Shown here piece after piece: positions 1 through 10,039 of a stretch of 64,000 nt of DNA. Numbering within the stretch: position 1 is the stretch's first letter; the number at the start of each line of letters is the position of its first letter. This stretch comes from Pseudomonas fluorescens (GTDB taxonomy: Bacteria; Pseudomonadota; Gammaproteobacteria; Pseudomonadales; Pseudomonadaceae), in contig NZ_KZ477986.1 in the NCBI RefSeq assembly GCF_002837185.1, positions 62,001 through 126,000 on the forward strand. The letters are read 5' to 3'. The notes under the pieces were generated by a model, which had not been told where the DNA came from, did not search any database, and saw nothing but the letters and a program-made list of their open reading frames with translations. A program made the translations under genes and the position numbers.

Positions 1-297
1 ACCGACCTCGAAGCGCTCGACTTTCTCGGTGGCCAGCCCCGCTGGGTACCCGAGGCGACGCAGAGCACGATCTTCGAACTCAATTTGCAGATCAGCGAAC
101 AGCCGCAGCAACTGAGCGCCGCCTGGATGTACAGCAGCGATCTGTTTCTGGCGCCCACCATCGGCAGTTTTCGCGACACCTACCTGGCAATCCTGGACGC
201 GCTGTTGGCCGACCCATCGCAACGCCTGGATGCGCTGCTGATCACCGAGCCGGCCGAACAGGCCGTTGAACTGCCCACTATCGACTTCTGTTTCTGA
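1..297 (+). CDS. NRPS, C-terminal end (condensation domain), 5' truncated by window
   Basis: The reading frame is open from base 1 and ends with TGA at 295-297, so only the last 98 residues of a larger protein are visible. They look like the end of a condensation domain: a beta-strand region (FELNLQIS), then a 'YSSDLF' segment and the helix pattern TI..F...Y...L...L.DPSQRL typical of the C-terminal subdomain. No adenylation or carrier domain follows, so this upstream synthetase appears to end with a C domain. The next NRPS gene starts 17 nt later, which indicates one operon. The assignment as an NRPS C domain comes from family resemblance and from this context; the product is unknown. Confidence 0.75.
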   Translation, partial: TDLEALDFLGGQPRWVPEATQSTIFELNLQISEQPQQLSAAWMYSSDLFLAPTIGSFRDTYLAILDALLADPSQRLDALLITEPAEQAVELPTIDFCF

Positions 298-313
298 ATT
301 CCCGGAGCTTGTG

Positions 314-3300
314 ATGCAATCGATTGAAACCCTTGGTCAACTTAAGGTCGCTGCGGCCCAGCGCCCGAAACAAGCCGCTTACTGGCGCGAACTGTTCAAC
401 CTGGACTGGAGTAGAACCGGTTTTCCGGTCGACACGTCGCTGGCCGGTGAACCGCGCCAGAGCGCGCTGACGCTCGCCTTGCGTGGCGAGGTCTCGGCCC
501 AGGTCATCAAGGTGACCCGAGGCAACGAGGCCAGCCAGCAAGTGTTGTTGACGGCGGCGGTGATCGCCCTGCTGCAGGTCTACACGCGCCACGAAGTGCT
601 GGTGGTCGGTCTGCCGGCCAGCTTCGAACCGAGCCTTGTCGCGTCGCAGAACCTGGCGTTCCCCCTGCACGCCAGCCTGCACGGCGACACCAGCTTCAAA
701 CAATTGCTGGACCAGGTGCGCAGCCGCGTACTGGGCGCCATCGAGCACAGTGACTACCCGCTCGCGCTGTTTGCCGACGAACTCTCACTGCCGGAAACCG
801 AAGGCCAGAGTCCGTTTTTCGACGTGGCCGTGGAAATCGCTCATCCGCAAAAGCCCGGCCTCGCACAGCGTCTGGACGTAGCGACGCTGTTCAGCTTTAA
901 CGTCGGCGCCGAGCAGGTCGAGCTGACGATCCACTTCGATCAGCGCAAATATGAGGCCGCCACGCTGCGCTGGGTGGCCATGCACCTGGAGGAACTGTTG
1001 GCGCAGGTCTTGAGTGCGCCTCAAGCGCCGTTGGCGAACCTCGACCTGATGACCGCCCGCGATGTGGATTTTCTGAGTACGGTCAATGCCACCGAGCAGG
1101 CCTACGACCAGAACGTGAGGATCGAAACGCTGTTCGCTCGTCAGGTGCAGGAGCGCCCCGAGGCTGTTGCAGTGGTCTCTGACGCTGGGCAAATGACCTT
1201 TGCCGAACTGGATAAACGGGCCAACCAACTGGCCCGCACCCTCGTCGAGCGCGGCGTGTGCCGTGACCAGGTGGTGGCGGTGGTGGCCCAGCGCTCCAAC
1301 GAAATGCTGGTGGCGATTCTGGCTGTGCTCAAGGCGGGCGGGGCGTACCTGCCCATCGACCCGAACTATCCGCAGTCGCGGATTGACTATGTACTCAATG
1401 ACAGTGGCGCCCAGCTGATTCTGGCGCAGACGCACCTGCTGAGCGAGTCGGCGGACCGCGAACAGCAGGTCATCGACCTGGCCGATGCCGCTGTATACGC
1501 GGCCGACGACCAGGCGCTGGCAGTGGTGGGCGATTCGCGCAACCTCGCCTACGTCATCTACACCTCCGGATCTACCGGTCAGCCCAAGGGCGTGATGGTG
1601 GAGCATCACTCGGTGGTCAATCGCCTGGCCTGGATGCAGCGTGCCTATCCTATCGGCCCTGGCGATGTGATTTTGCAGAAGACCCCGATTGCCTTCGACG
1701 TATCGGTATGGGAACTGTTCTGGTGGATGATCGAGGGCGCGACGGTGTGCCTGCTGGCACCGGGCGCGGAGCGTGACCCGGAGGCGATGGTCAGCACTAT
1801 TGAGGCCCATCGGGTCACGACGCTGCACTTCGTGCCGTCGATGTTGAACGCGTTCCTCGGGTATGTGCAGAGCGCCCGTTCCGGCGCCCGGTTGGCGAGC
1901 CTGCGCCAGGTGTTCGCCAGTGGCGAAGCGCTTGGCGTGCACCAGGTGCGGTTGTTTGAAACGCTGCTGTTCGACACCCACGCCACGGCCCTGATCAACT
2001 TGTACGGGCCTACCGAGGCCACGGTGGACGTGTCTTACTTCAACTGCTGCGGGCGCAACCTGAGTCACTTGGTGCCCATCGGCAAACCCATCGATAACAC
2101 GCGCCTGCACATTGTGGGGGCGAACCTTCAGCCCCTGCCGGTCGGTGTGCCCGGCGAGCTGTGCATTGCCGGTGCCGGTTTGGCCCGTGGCTATCATCAG
2201 CGCGAGGCGTTGACGGCCGAGCGTTTTGTCGAGCAGCCGGTGGCGGGCGAGTCGCGTATCTACCGCACCGGCGACCTTGCACGCTGGTTGCCGAACGGGG
2301 AAATCGAATACCTGGGGCGTATCGATAACCAAGTCAAACTGCGCGGCCTGCGCATCGAATTAGGTGAAATCGAAAGCCGCCTGCGCGCTTTTCCCCAGGT
2401 GCGTGAGGCGGTGGTCGTGGTACGCACCCTCGGCGAGACCCAATCGCTGTGCGGCTATGTCGAGGCGCCGCACACCCTGGACCTGGCGCAACTGCGCAGC
2501 TTCCTCGGGCAGTTTTTGCCCGACTATATGGTGCCCACCCACCTGACCGTGCTTGAGGCCTTCGCGTTGTCACCCAGCGGCAAGCTGGATCGAAAAGCAC
2601 TGCCGGACCCGCAATTGACCAACGCCGACGACACGGAGTACGTGGCGCCGCGCAACGCCAGTGAGACCTTGCTGGTGGGCATTTGGGAAGACGTGCTGGG
2701 CGTGCGCCCGATTGGCGTGCATCACAACTTCTTCGCACTGGGGGGTGACTCCATCCACTTCGTGACTATCCTGGCCCGGGCGCGTACCCAAGGCATGGAC
2801 TTCACCTTCCAGGACTTCTTTGCCCGTCCGACCGTCGCTCAACTGGTGGAGGGGCTGGCGTCCGGCACTGGCGGCGAACAGGTTCGCCATACGTTTGAAC
2901 CTTATGAACTGCTGAGCCCGGCGGACCGCGAACGCTTGCCCGAAAGCGCCGAAGACGCCTACCCGTTGTCCATGCTGCAGGCCGGACTGATCTTCCAGAA
3001 CGAACTCAGTTTCGGCACTGCGCAGTATCACGACATCATCAGCTACACGATCAAAAGCGCAATTGATTTGGCCGTATTCGAGCAAGCCGTGCGGATTCTG
3101 GTGCAGCGTAATCCGATTTTCCGCACCAGTTATCATTTGTCCGGCTTCGACCAGTTCATCCAGATGGTCAATCGGGACGTGGAGCTGCCGCTGACGATGG
3201 CGGACCTGCGTGGCATGGACGAGCAGGCCCAGGAACAGTGGTACCAGCAATGGCTGGAAGACGAAAAGGCCCACCGTTTTGTCTGGGAAAATGCCGGACT

Positions 3301-5383
3301 GGTGCGCCTGCATGTGCATGTGCTGAGCGACACGCTGTATCGTTATGTGCTCAGCCAGCACAACTCGGCCCTGGATGGCTGGAGCATCACGCTGGTACAC
3401 ACGCAGTTGTTCGACATCTACTACAGCCTGCTCAAGGGCAACACGTACGACAAGCCGCTGGTCGATAACCACCTGCGCAACTACATGGGCCTGGAGCAGC
3501 AGTCGCTGGCCAGCGTTGCCGACCGTCAGTTCTGGCACGACCTGATGGAGGAGGCGCGGTTTACCCAACTGCCGCGCCTGCAAGCTGAGCAGCCGACGGA
3601 CGGCTTATCGGTGGTGTTCCATGAAGTGAAGATCGACACCGGACTGTCGGAGCGCATCATTGCGTTGGCCGATGCCCTGAATGTGCCGGTCAAAACCGTG
3701 TTGATGGCCGCGCACCTGAAGGTCCTGAGCGAACTGACCGCCGACAATGACGTGCTGGTCGGCTATGAGCACAGTGGGCGTCCCGAGGTGGATGGGGCGA
3801 CGCGGGCGATTGGCCTGTTCCTCAATACCCTGCCGCTGCGGGTGAAGATCGCCAAGGGGTCGTGGGCGCAATTGATCCAGCAGGTGTACAACGCCGAAAC
3901 CGACCTGCTGCCGCACCGCCGTTACCCGATGGCGCAGATCAAGCAAGACATGGGCACCCAACAACCGCTGTTCGAAACCGCGTTCAACTACACCCACTTC
4001 TATTTGCTCAAGGACCTGGAGAGCCTGCCGGAGTTCGACCTGCTGGACGTGCGCGCCAACTCTGAAACCGAGTTCGTGCTGCGTGCCGAATTCTCCCGGC
4101 ATTTCTCCACCGACGAGGTCCATCTGAGCCTGCACTACCACGACCACGTTTTCAGTGCGCAATACGTCGAACAGATGGGGGATTACTACCGTCAGGCGTT
4201 CGAACTGATGACCCGTGACCGTCAGGCGCCCCACGATGCCATCCCGCTGCCGAGCCCTGAACAGGCGCAGTTGTTGAATCAGGCCCGGGCCGTCGAGGTC
4301 ATGACCTTTGCGCGGGCGAGCAAGTCCCAGGGTGCCGGGTCAGGCGCCACGCCATTGGCCCCGCACACACCCACCGAGCGGCGTATTGCCCAGGTGTGGG
4401 CGCAAGTGCTCGGAGTGCCGGTAGAGAGCATCCAGCTTGAGGACAACTTCTTCGAGCTGGGCGGTACCTCGATGGCGGCGATTCGCGTCGCGCTGGTGTC
4501 TGAAGGCTTGATCTCGATTCCCAACCTGATGCGCCACTCCACGCTCAAGCCCCTGGCCGACGCCATCGATGCCGGCGCGGGGGATGTACAGAGCGTGCTG
4601 CAGCGCCTGGCACCACCGTGCAGTCACGCCAGCGCTGCGGTGGTGTGTTTCCCCTATGCGGGCGGCAACGCCATCAACTTCCGCGACCTGGGCCAGGCAT
4701 TGGCGGCGGATGGCGCTGAGCGGGATCTCTTTGCGGTCGAACTGCCGGGGCACGACATCACCCGTGCCGATGAGCCGCTGCTGGATGTGCAGGAAGCGGC
4801 GCAACGCATCGCCCGCGCCATTGAGCAGACTTCGCCGGGTGTACCGCTGTTGTTCTGGGGGCATTGCGTCGGTGCGGCGCTGATGCTGGAAACCGCGCGA
4901 TTGCTTGAAGGGCAGGGGCGCACGATTTCCCGGCTGTTCATTGGTGGCAAGTTACTGGACGACGCCGAGTCGACGCGCCAGCGCACCGCGCAAACCCAGG
5001 CGCTGAGCCATGAGCAAGTGTTGAACTGGATGGTCGGCGAAACGGGCTACCAGGAACTGGCACAGATGAATGAGCAACAGTCGGCCACCTTGATCCGTGC
5101 TTTCCGCCATGACGCCACGGTGGCCAATCTGTACCTGGCCGATGCCGAGGAGGCGTGGCGCGACCGAACCCTGGTGGCGCCGCTGACCGTGGTGGTGACG
5201 CGTGACGATGGCATGACTGCTGACTTCGCCGAGCGCTATCAGCGTTGGAGCCTGTTCAGCCAGGACGTGTCGCTGCAGGTGATCGACGACGGTGGGCATT
5301 ACTTCTGCCGGACTCGCCCCGAAGCGGTGGCTGCCGTGATCAACGCGGCCTGCCCGACCAGCAGCCCACGTACTCATCAATAA
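314..5383 (+). CDS. Non-ribosomal peptide synthetase, half C-A(Ser)-T-C-T-TE
   Basis: This 1689-residue NRPS starts at ATG 314, which follows a CGGAG ribosome site; an upstream in-frame start at 266 would overlap the previous gene. Approximate domains: C-terminal half of a C domain (10-255), adenylation domain (275-770; YTSGSTGQPKG near 416, NLYGPTE near 561, SGKLDRKAL near 755), carrier protein (LGGDS, Ser813), full C domain (880-1310), second carrier (LGGTS, Ser1386) and thioesterase (1440-1689). The A-domain pocket residues read DVWHFSLVD(K), the serine code of EntF. The second C domain has HNSALDG in place of HHxxxDG, and the thioesterase has GHCVG in place of GHSxG, so its nucleophile would be Cys1518. 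There is no cis A domain for the second carrier. A small serine-derived product is inferred; its identity is unknown. Confidence 0.93.
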   Translation: MQSIETLGQLKVAAAQRPKQAAYWRELFNLDWSRTGFPVDTSLAGEPRQSALTLALRGEVSAQVIKVTRGNEASQQVLLTAAVIALLQVYTRHEVLVVGLPASFEPSLVASQNLAFPLHASLHGDTSFKQLLDQVRSRVLGAIEHSDYPLALFADELSLPETEGQSPFFDVAVEIAHPQKPGLAQRLDVATLFSFNVGAEQVELTIHFDQRKYEAATLRWVAMHLEELLAQVLSAPQAPLANLDLMTARDVDFLSTVNATEQAYDQNVRIETLFARQVQERPEAVAVVSDAGQMTFAELDKRANQLARTLVERGVCRDQVVAVVAQRSNEMLVAILAVLKAGGAYLPIDPNYPQSRIDYVLNDSGAQLILAQTHLLSESADREQQVIDLADAAVYAADDQALAVVGDSRNLAYVIYTSGSTGQPKGVMVEHHSVVNRLAWMQRAYPIGPGDVILQKTPIAFDVSVWELFWWMIEGATVCLLAPGAERDPEAMVSTIEAHRVTTLHFVPSMLNAFLGYVQSARSGARLASLRQVFASGEALGVHQVRLFETLLFDTHATALINLYGPTEATVDVSYFNCCGRNLSHLVPIGKPIDNTRLHIVGANLQPLPVGVPGELCIAGAGLARGYHQREALTAERFVEQPVAGESRIYRTGDLARWLPNGEIEYLGRIDNQVKLRGLRIELGEIESRLRAFPQVREAVVVVRTLGETQSLCGYVEAPHTLDLAQLRSFLGQFLPDYMVPTHLTVLEAFALSPSGKLDRKALPDPQLTNADDTEYVAPRNASETLLVGIWEDVLGVRPIGVHHNFFALGGDSIHFVTILARARTQGMDFTFQDFFARPTVAQLVEGLASGTGGEQVRHTFEPYELLSPADRERLPESAEDAYPLSMLQAGLIFQNELSFGTAQYHDIISYTIKSAIDLAVFEQAVRILVQRNPIFRTSYHLSGFDQFIQMVNRDVELPLTMADLRGMDEQAQEQWYQQWLEDEKAHRFVWENAGLVRLHVHVLSDTLYRYVLSQHNSALDGWSITLVHTQLFDIYYSLLKGNTYDKPLVDNHLRNYMGLEQQSLASVADRQFWHDLMEEARFTQLPRLQAEQPTDGLSVVFHEVKIDTGLSERIIALADALNVPVKTVLMAAHLKVLSELTADNDVLVGYEHSGRPEVDGATRAIGLFLNTLPLRVKIAKGSWAQLIQQVYNAETDLLPHRRYPMAQIKQDMGTQQPLFETAFNYTHFYLLKDLESLPEFDLLDVRANSETEFVLRAEFSRHFSTDEVHLSLHYHDHVFSAQYVEQMGDYYRQAFELMTRDRQAPHDAIPLPSPEQAQLLNQARAVEVMTFARASKSQGAGSGATPLAPHTPTERRIAQVWAQVLGVPVESIQLEDNFFELGGTSMAAIRVALVSEGLISIPNLMRHSTLKPLADAIDAGAGDVQSVLQRLAPPCSHASAAVVCFPYAGGNAINFRDLGQALAADGAERDLFAVELPGHDITRADEPLLDVQEAAQRIARAIEQTSPGVPLLFWGHCVGAALMLETARLLEGQGRTISRLFIGGKLLDDAESTRQRTAQTQALSHEQVLNWMVGETGYQELAQMNEQQSATLIRAFRHDATVANLYLADAEEAWRDRTLVAPLTVVVTRDDGMTADFAERYQRWSLFSQDVSLQVIDDGGHYFCRTRPEAVAAVINAACPTSSPRTHQ

Positions 5384-5392
5384 GGAATCGAC

Positions 5393-6178
5393 ATGACCCA
5401 TAAAGAGTCGTTTGTACAGGACGCGGCGGTGGCAGCGGGCGCCGTCGCGCTCAATGCCGGCCCGATGCCCAATCGCCGGGAAGAGTTGACCGCCGGGGCG
5501 AAGGCGATGATTCCGTTTCTGGTGTCGGCATTTCCCATGGGGCTGCTGGGCGGTGCCTTCGGCATGACCAGCGGCCTGGGGGAAGCCAAGACGTTGGCGC
5601 TCGCCATGGTCCTGAACTCTGGCACGGTGCAGTTCATTGCCATCAAGTTGCTGCAGCAGGATGCGGCCGCGTCGGTGTTGCTCCTGACGGGCCTGGTGCT
5701 CAGCCTGCGCCTGTTGATCTACAGCACGGTATTGCGTTCCAGCACCCGCCACTTGTCGCAGCGTTGGCGTGCGGTATTGGCCTTCGGCATGATCGACGCG
5801 GTGTTCTTCGTGATGCTGGATCGATTCAAGAAACACCACGAGGCCTATCCGGGTTGGCAATGGTTCTATGCGGGTGCTTCCCTGGCCATGTATGTGAACT
5901 GGATGGTGGCGACCGTGATCGGTATCGCCATCGGTGCCTCGTTGCCCGACCTGATTCAGCACGGGCTGGATTTCCCGATGATCGCAGTGTTCGTCGCCAT
6001 GCTGGCGTCCACCCTGGTCAACTGGAAGGTATGGGCCACGGTGAGCTGTGCCGGGGTGGTGGCGCTGCTGTTTGTCGCGCTGCCTTACAACCTGGGCTTG
6101 TTGATCGCCACCGTCGCGGGCGCCGCGATGGGTGTGCTGTGTGAAGTGTTGGAAAAACGTCGCGCCAAGGAGCTGTGA
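5393..6178 (+). CDS. azlC: AzlC family amino-acid exporter, large subunit
   Basis: This 261-residue polytopic membrane protein begins 9 nt after the NRPS stop, with AAGGA ahead of the ATG. It has the AzlC/YgaZ pattern: a conserved early segment (IPFLVSAFPMGLLGGAFGM near 40-60), then LNSGTVQF and several hydrophobic helices. In the characterised YgaZH and AzlCD systems the large and small subunits together export branched-chain amino acids or analogues. The gene overlaps nothing, and azlD follows after 1 nt, so the pair is translationally close. Its position directly behind the NRPS suggests that it exports the product or an amino-acid-like antimetabolite; this is inference from context. Confidence 0.85.
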   Translation: MTHKESFVQDAAVAAGAVALNAGPMPNRREELTAGAKAMIPFLVSAFPMGLLGGAFGMTSGLGEAKTLALAMVLNSGTVQFIAIKLLQQDAAASVLLLTGLVLSLRLLIYSTVLRSSTRHLSQRWRAVLAFGMIDAVFFVMLDRFKKHHEAYPGWQWFYAGASLAMYVNWMVATVIGIAIGASLPDLIQHGLDFPMIAVFVAMLASTLVNWKVWATVSCAGVVALLFVALPYNLGLLIATVAGAAMGVLCEVLEKRRAKEL

Positions 6179-6179
6179 A

Positions 6180-6506
6180 ATGACTACCTGGATCTTGATT
6201 TTCGGTTTGGGCCTTTGCACGTTCCTGCCACGCTACCTGCCCCTGGTGCTATGGGGGCAGCGCGAGCTGTCACCGCTGGCCAAGACGGTATTGGGCGCGG
6301 TGCCTCCGGCGGTGCTGGCGGCGTTGGTGGTGCCGGCGATGCTGGTGCCCACCGGGACGGCCATCGATTTCAGTGTGCAAAACCCTTATCTGCTAGGGTC
6401 TGTAGCGGTGTTTGTGTTGTTTTTCCTGACTCGGCGTATGTTGTTGTCGAGTTTTATCGGTGTGCTGGTGTTTTTTGCAGTGCAGTGGTTTTTTGGTCGT
6501 GTATGA
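6180..6506 (+). CDS. azlD: AzlD family amino-acid exporter, small subunit
   Basis: This 108-residue protein consists of about four hydrophobic segments and has the AzlD/YgaH hallmark FLPRYLPL near residues 14-21. The start at ATG 6180 lies 1 nt after the azlC TGA; a longer in-frame start at 6132 would sit inside azlC and is rejected. AzlD is the obligate small partner of AzlC in branched-chain amino-acid export. The arrangement NRPS-azlC-azlD on one strand with almost no spacing argues for co-expression. Confidence 0.85.
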   Translation: MTTWILIFGLGLCTFLPRYLPLVLWGQRELSPLAKTVLGAVPPAVLAALVVPAMLVPTGTAIDFSVQNPYLLGSVAVFVLFFLTRRMLLSSFIGVLVFFAVQWFFGRV

Positions 6507-6528
6507 AAGGTCTTGAGGGAGAGGGAAG

Positions 6529-7086
6529 ATGACAGTCAACGTTTTGATCCTGCCGGGCCTGTTCAACTCCGGTGAAGCCCATTGGCAATCGCAATGGGAG
6601 CGTCAGTTCCACGGCTTGCAGCGGGTGGAGCAGCAGGACTGGGAAACACCGGTCGCTGCCGATTGGGTGGCGCGCCTGAATCAGGCGATAGAGGCGGCTG
6701 ACAGCGACGTTGTGCTGGTCGCGCACAGCCTGGCGATTACCCTGATCACCCGCTGGGCGGCGCAGTATCCGCAGTCGAACAAGGTGAAGGGCGCCTTGCT
6801 GGTGGCGCCGAGCGATACCGAGGCGGACTCGTATCCGTCGGGCACCACCGGTTTTACGCCGATGTCGATGCAGCGCCTGCCTTTTCGCACGATCCTGGTG
6901 GCGAGCACCAACGATCCCTACGTCACCCAGGAACGGGCGAAAGCGTTCGGCGAGGCATGGGGCAGTGAACTGGTGTGGGAGCAGGACGCCGGCCATATCA
7001 GCGGCGACGCGGGGTATGGGCCTTGGCCGAAGGGTGTGGAGTACCTTTACCAATTGACCGGTGACCCGCAGTTCCAACTTAAGTAG
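6529..7086 (+). CDS. RBBP9/YdeN family alpha/beta hydrolase
   Basis: This 185-residue cytoplasmic protein has the compact serine-hydrolase fold of the RBBP9/YdeN family. The N-terminus is VLILPGLFNSGEAHW, the nucleophile elbow is VLVAHSLA (Ser near residue 67), the acid is in STNDPYV and the histidine is in DAGHISG. The substrate is unknown for most members. It starts 22 nt after azlD with a GGGAAG ribosome site, so it could be the last gene of the NRPS operon. The family is also common elsewhere in Pseudomonas genomes, so it may simply border the cluster. Confidence 0.8.
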   Translation: MTVNVLILPGLFNSGEAHWQSQWERQFHGLQRVEQQDWETPVAADWVARLNQAIEAADSDVVLVAHSLAITLITRWAAQYPQSNKVKGALLVAPSDTEADSYPSGTTGFTPMSMQRLPFRTILVASTNDPYVTQERAKAFGEAWGSELVWEQDAGHISGDAGYGPWPKGVEYLYQLTGDPQFQLK

Positions 7087-7092
7087 CGGCCA

Positions 7093-7121
7093 CTGCGAGG
7101 GGCCGGTCAAGCCCCTCGCAG
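7093..7121. terminator. Hairpin between convergent hydrolase and mscS-family genes
   Basis: An 11-bp perfect stem (ctgcgaggggc / gcccctcgcag) with a 7-nt loop fills the 44-bp gap between two convergent genes. There is no long T tract on either side, so it is a weak or bidirectional terminator candidate. Confidence 0.45.
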
Positions 7122-7130
7122 CTCAGGTTG

Positions 7131-8420
7131 TCAGTGCTCCAGGGTTTGCGCGGCGTTGGCATTTTGCGTCATCGCAAACAGCCCGCTGCGCAGGTCCGTG
7201 CCGCTCGGCTGCTGATACAGGCTCAAGCCGAACTCCGGCAACACCGCCAATAAATAATCGAAAATATCCCCCTGGATGCGCTCGTAGTCCGCCCACGCCG
7301 TGGTGCGGGTGAAGCAGTAGATTTCCAGCGGCACGCCCTGGGCGGTGGTCTGCATCTGGCGCACCATGCAGGTCATGTTCGGCTGGATGTCCGGGTGACT
7401 TTGCAGGTACGCCAGGGCATAGGCGCGAAAGGTCCCCAGGTTGGTCATGCGGCGGCGGTTGGCCGACAGTTGCGCGCTGTGGCCCTGGGCCTCGTTCCAG
7501 GCCTTGAGTTCGGCCTGCTTGCGACCGATGTAGCCGGTGAGCAGGTGCACCTGGGTCATGCGCTCTTCTTCGTCATCGCGCAAAAAGCGCACGCCGCTGG
7601 CGTCGATGAACAGGCTGCGCTTGATGCGCCGACCGCCGGAGGCCTGCATGCCGCGCCAGTTCTTGAACGACTCGGACATCAGGCGCCAGGTGGGAATGGA
7701 GACGATGGTCTTGTCGAAGTTCTGCACCTTGACCGTGTGCAGGGTGATATCCACCACATCCCCGTCGGCACCGACCTGGGGCATTTCGATCCAGTCGCCG
7801 ACCCGCAGCATGTCGTTGCTGGTCAATTGCACACTGGCGACGAACGACAGCAGCGTGTCCTTGTACACCAACAGGATCACTGCCGACATCGCACCCAGGC
7901 CCGATAGCAGCAACAGCGGCGAACGGTCGATCAGGGTGGCGACGATGATGATTGCACCAAACACGAACAGCACCATCTTTGCCAGCTGCACATAGCCCTT
8001 GATCGAGCGGGTGCGCGCATGTTCGGTGCGTGCGTAGATATCCAGCAGCGCGTTGAGCAGGGCACTTATCGCCAGCACCATGAACAGGATGGTGATCGCC
8101 AGGGCCACGTTGCCGATGAACAGGATGGCGGTCTTGCTCAGGTCCGGCACCAGGTACAGGCCGAACTGGATCACCAGGGACGGCGTCATCTGCGCCAGGC
8201 GATGGAAGACTTTGTTATGCCGCAGATCGTTAAGCCAGTGCAGCGCCGGTTGCCGGCCGAGTAACTTGACCGCGTGCAGGATAAGGTAACGTGCCACACG
8301 CCCTACCACCAAGGCCACCACCAGCAGTACCAGCAAGCCGAGGCTGGAATGCAGGACCGGGTGTTCATCGAGGGCGCCCCAGAGGTCTTGGACGTTGAGC
8401 CAGAGCTGTTTGATATCCAT
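7131..8420 (-). CDS. MscS-family mechanosensitive channel, YbdG-like
   Basis: This 429-residue inner-membrane protein has about five N-terminal hydrophobic helices (roughly 25-190) followed by the MscS beta-domain. The pore-lining region is Gly/Ala-rich (LLSGLGAMSAVILLV), followed by NDMLRVGDWIEMP near 200-212 and the signature FKNWRGMQASGGRRIKRS. These match the YbdG branch of miniconductance channels, which release solutes during hypo-osmotic shock. Its cytoplasmic C-terminal domain is long, as in E. coli YbdG. The gene converges with the hydrolase and is divergent from the DEAD-box helicase. Confidence 0.9.
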   Translation of the reverse strand: MDIKQLWLNVQDLWGALDEHPVLHSSLGLLVLLVVALVVGRVARYLILHAVKLLGRQPALHWLNDLRHNKVFHRLAQMTPSLVIQFGLYLVPDLSKTAILFIGNVALAITILFMVLAISALLNALLDIYARTEHARTRSIKGYVQLAKMVLFVFGAIIIVATLIDRSPLLLLSGLGAMSAVILLVYKDTLLSFVASVQLTSNDMLRVGDWIEMPQVGADGDVVDITLHTVKVQNFDKTIVSIPTWRLMSESFKNWRGMQASGGRRIKRSLFIDASGVRFLRDDEEERMTQVHLLTGYIGRKQAELKAWNEAQGHSAQLSANRRRMTNLGTFRAYALAYLQSHPDIQPNMTCMVRQMQTTAQGVPLEIYCFTRTTAWADYERIQGDIFDYLLAVLPEFGLSLYQQPSGTDLRSGLFAMTQNANAAQTLEH

Positions 8421-8612
8421 GGGTTAACCGATTCTTCTGTAAGACAACACGGGCCGATTAGAGCATTTAAGTGCAACAAAGTTGACGCCACGGACAAAAT
8501 CGCTGACAAAAAAGCAGCTGATTAGCACCGTTCGCGTAAAGAAACTCGGTTTGGACGCCCGAAACCGGTAACCTATGCAGCTGATATTTTGTATTTCTTC
8601 GAGGTAGCACCC

Positions 8613-9959
<1,347 letters not shown>

Positions 9960-9973
9960 GATCGCTTGATATG

Positions 9974-10003
9974 AAAAAACCGGACGATGTCCGGTTTTTT
10001 TTT
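9974..10003 (+). terminator. Rho-independent terminator after DEAD-box helicase
   Basis: The stem accggac/gtccggt with loop gat is flanked by A6 on the left and T9 on the right. It lies 14 nt after the helicase stop codon. The symmetric A/T flanks could also serve the convergent gene that ends at 10040. Confidence 0.85.
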
Positions 10004-10039
10004 GATCGTTCCCAGGACGCTCCGCGTCCACTCCTGCAT

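Noticed and set aside
785..2332. Long open frame (515 codons) antisense to the NRPS
   Set aside because: It is a by-product of high GC and strong third-position bias. The translation is rich in His, Gln and Arg with no domain, and the sense strand encodes a clear A domain.
4952..6220. Minus-strand open frame (422 codons) over the TE and azlC
   Set aside because: Low-complexity His/Gln/Arg-rich translation, no ribosome site, fully opposite to well-supported genes.
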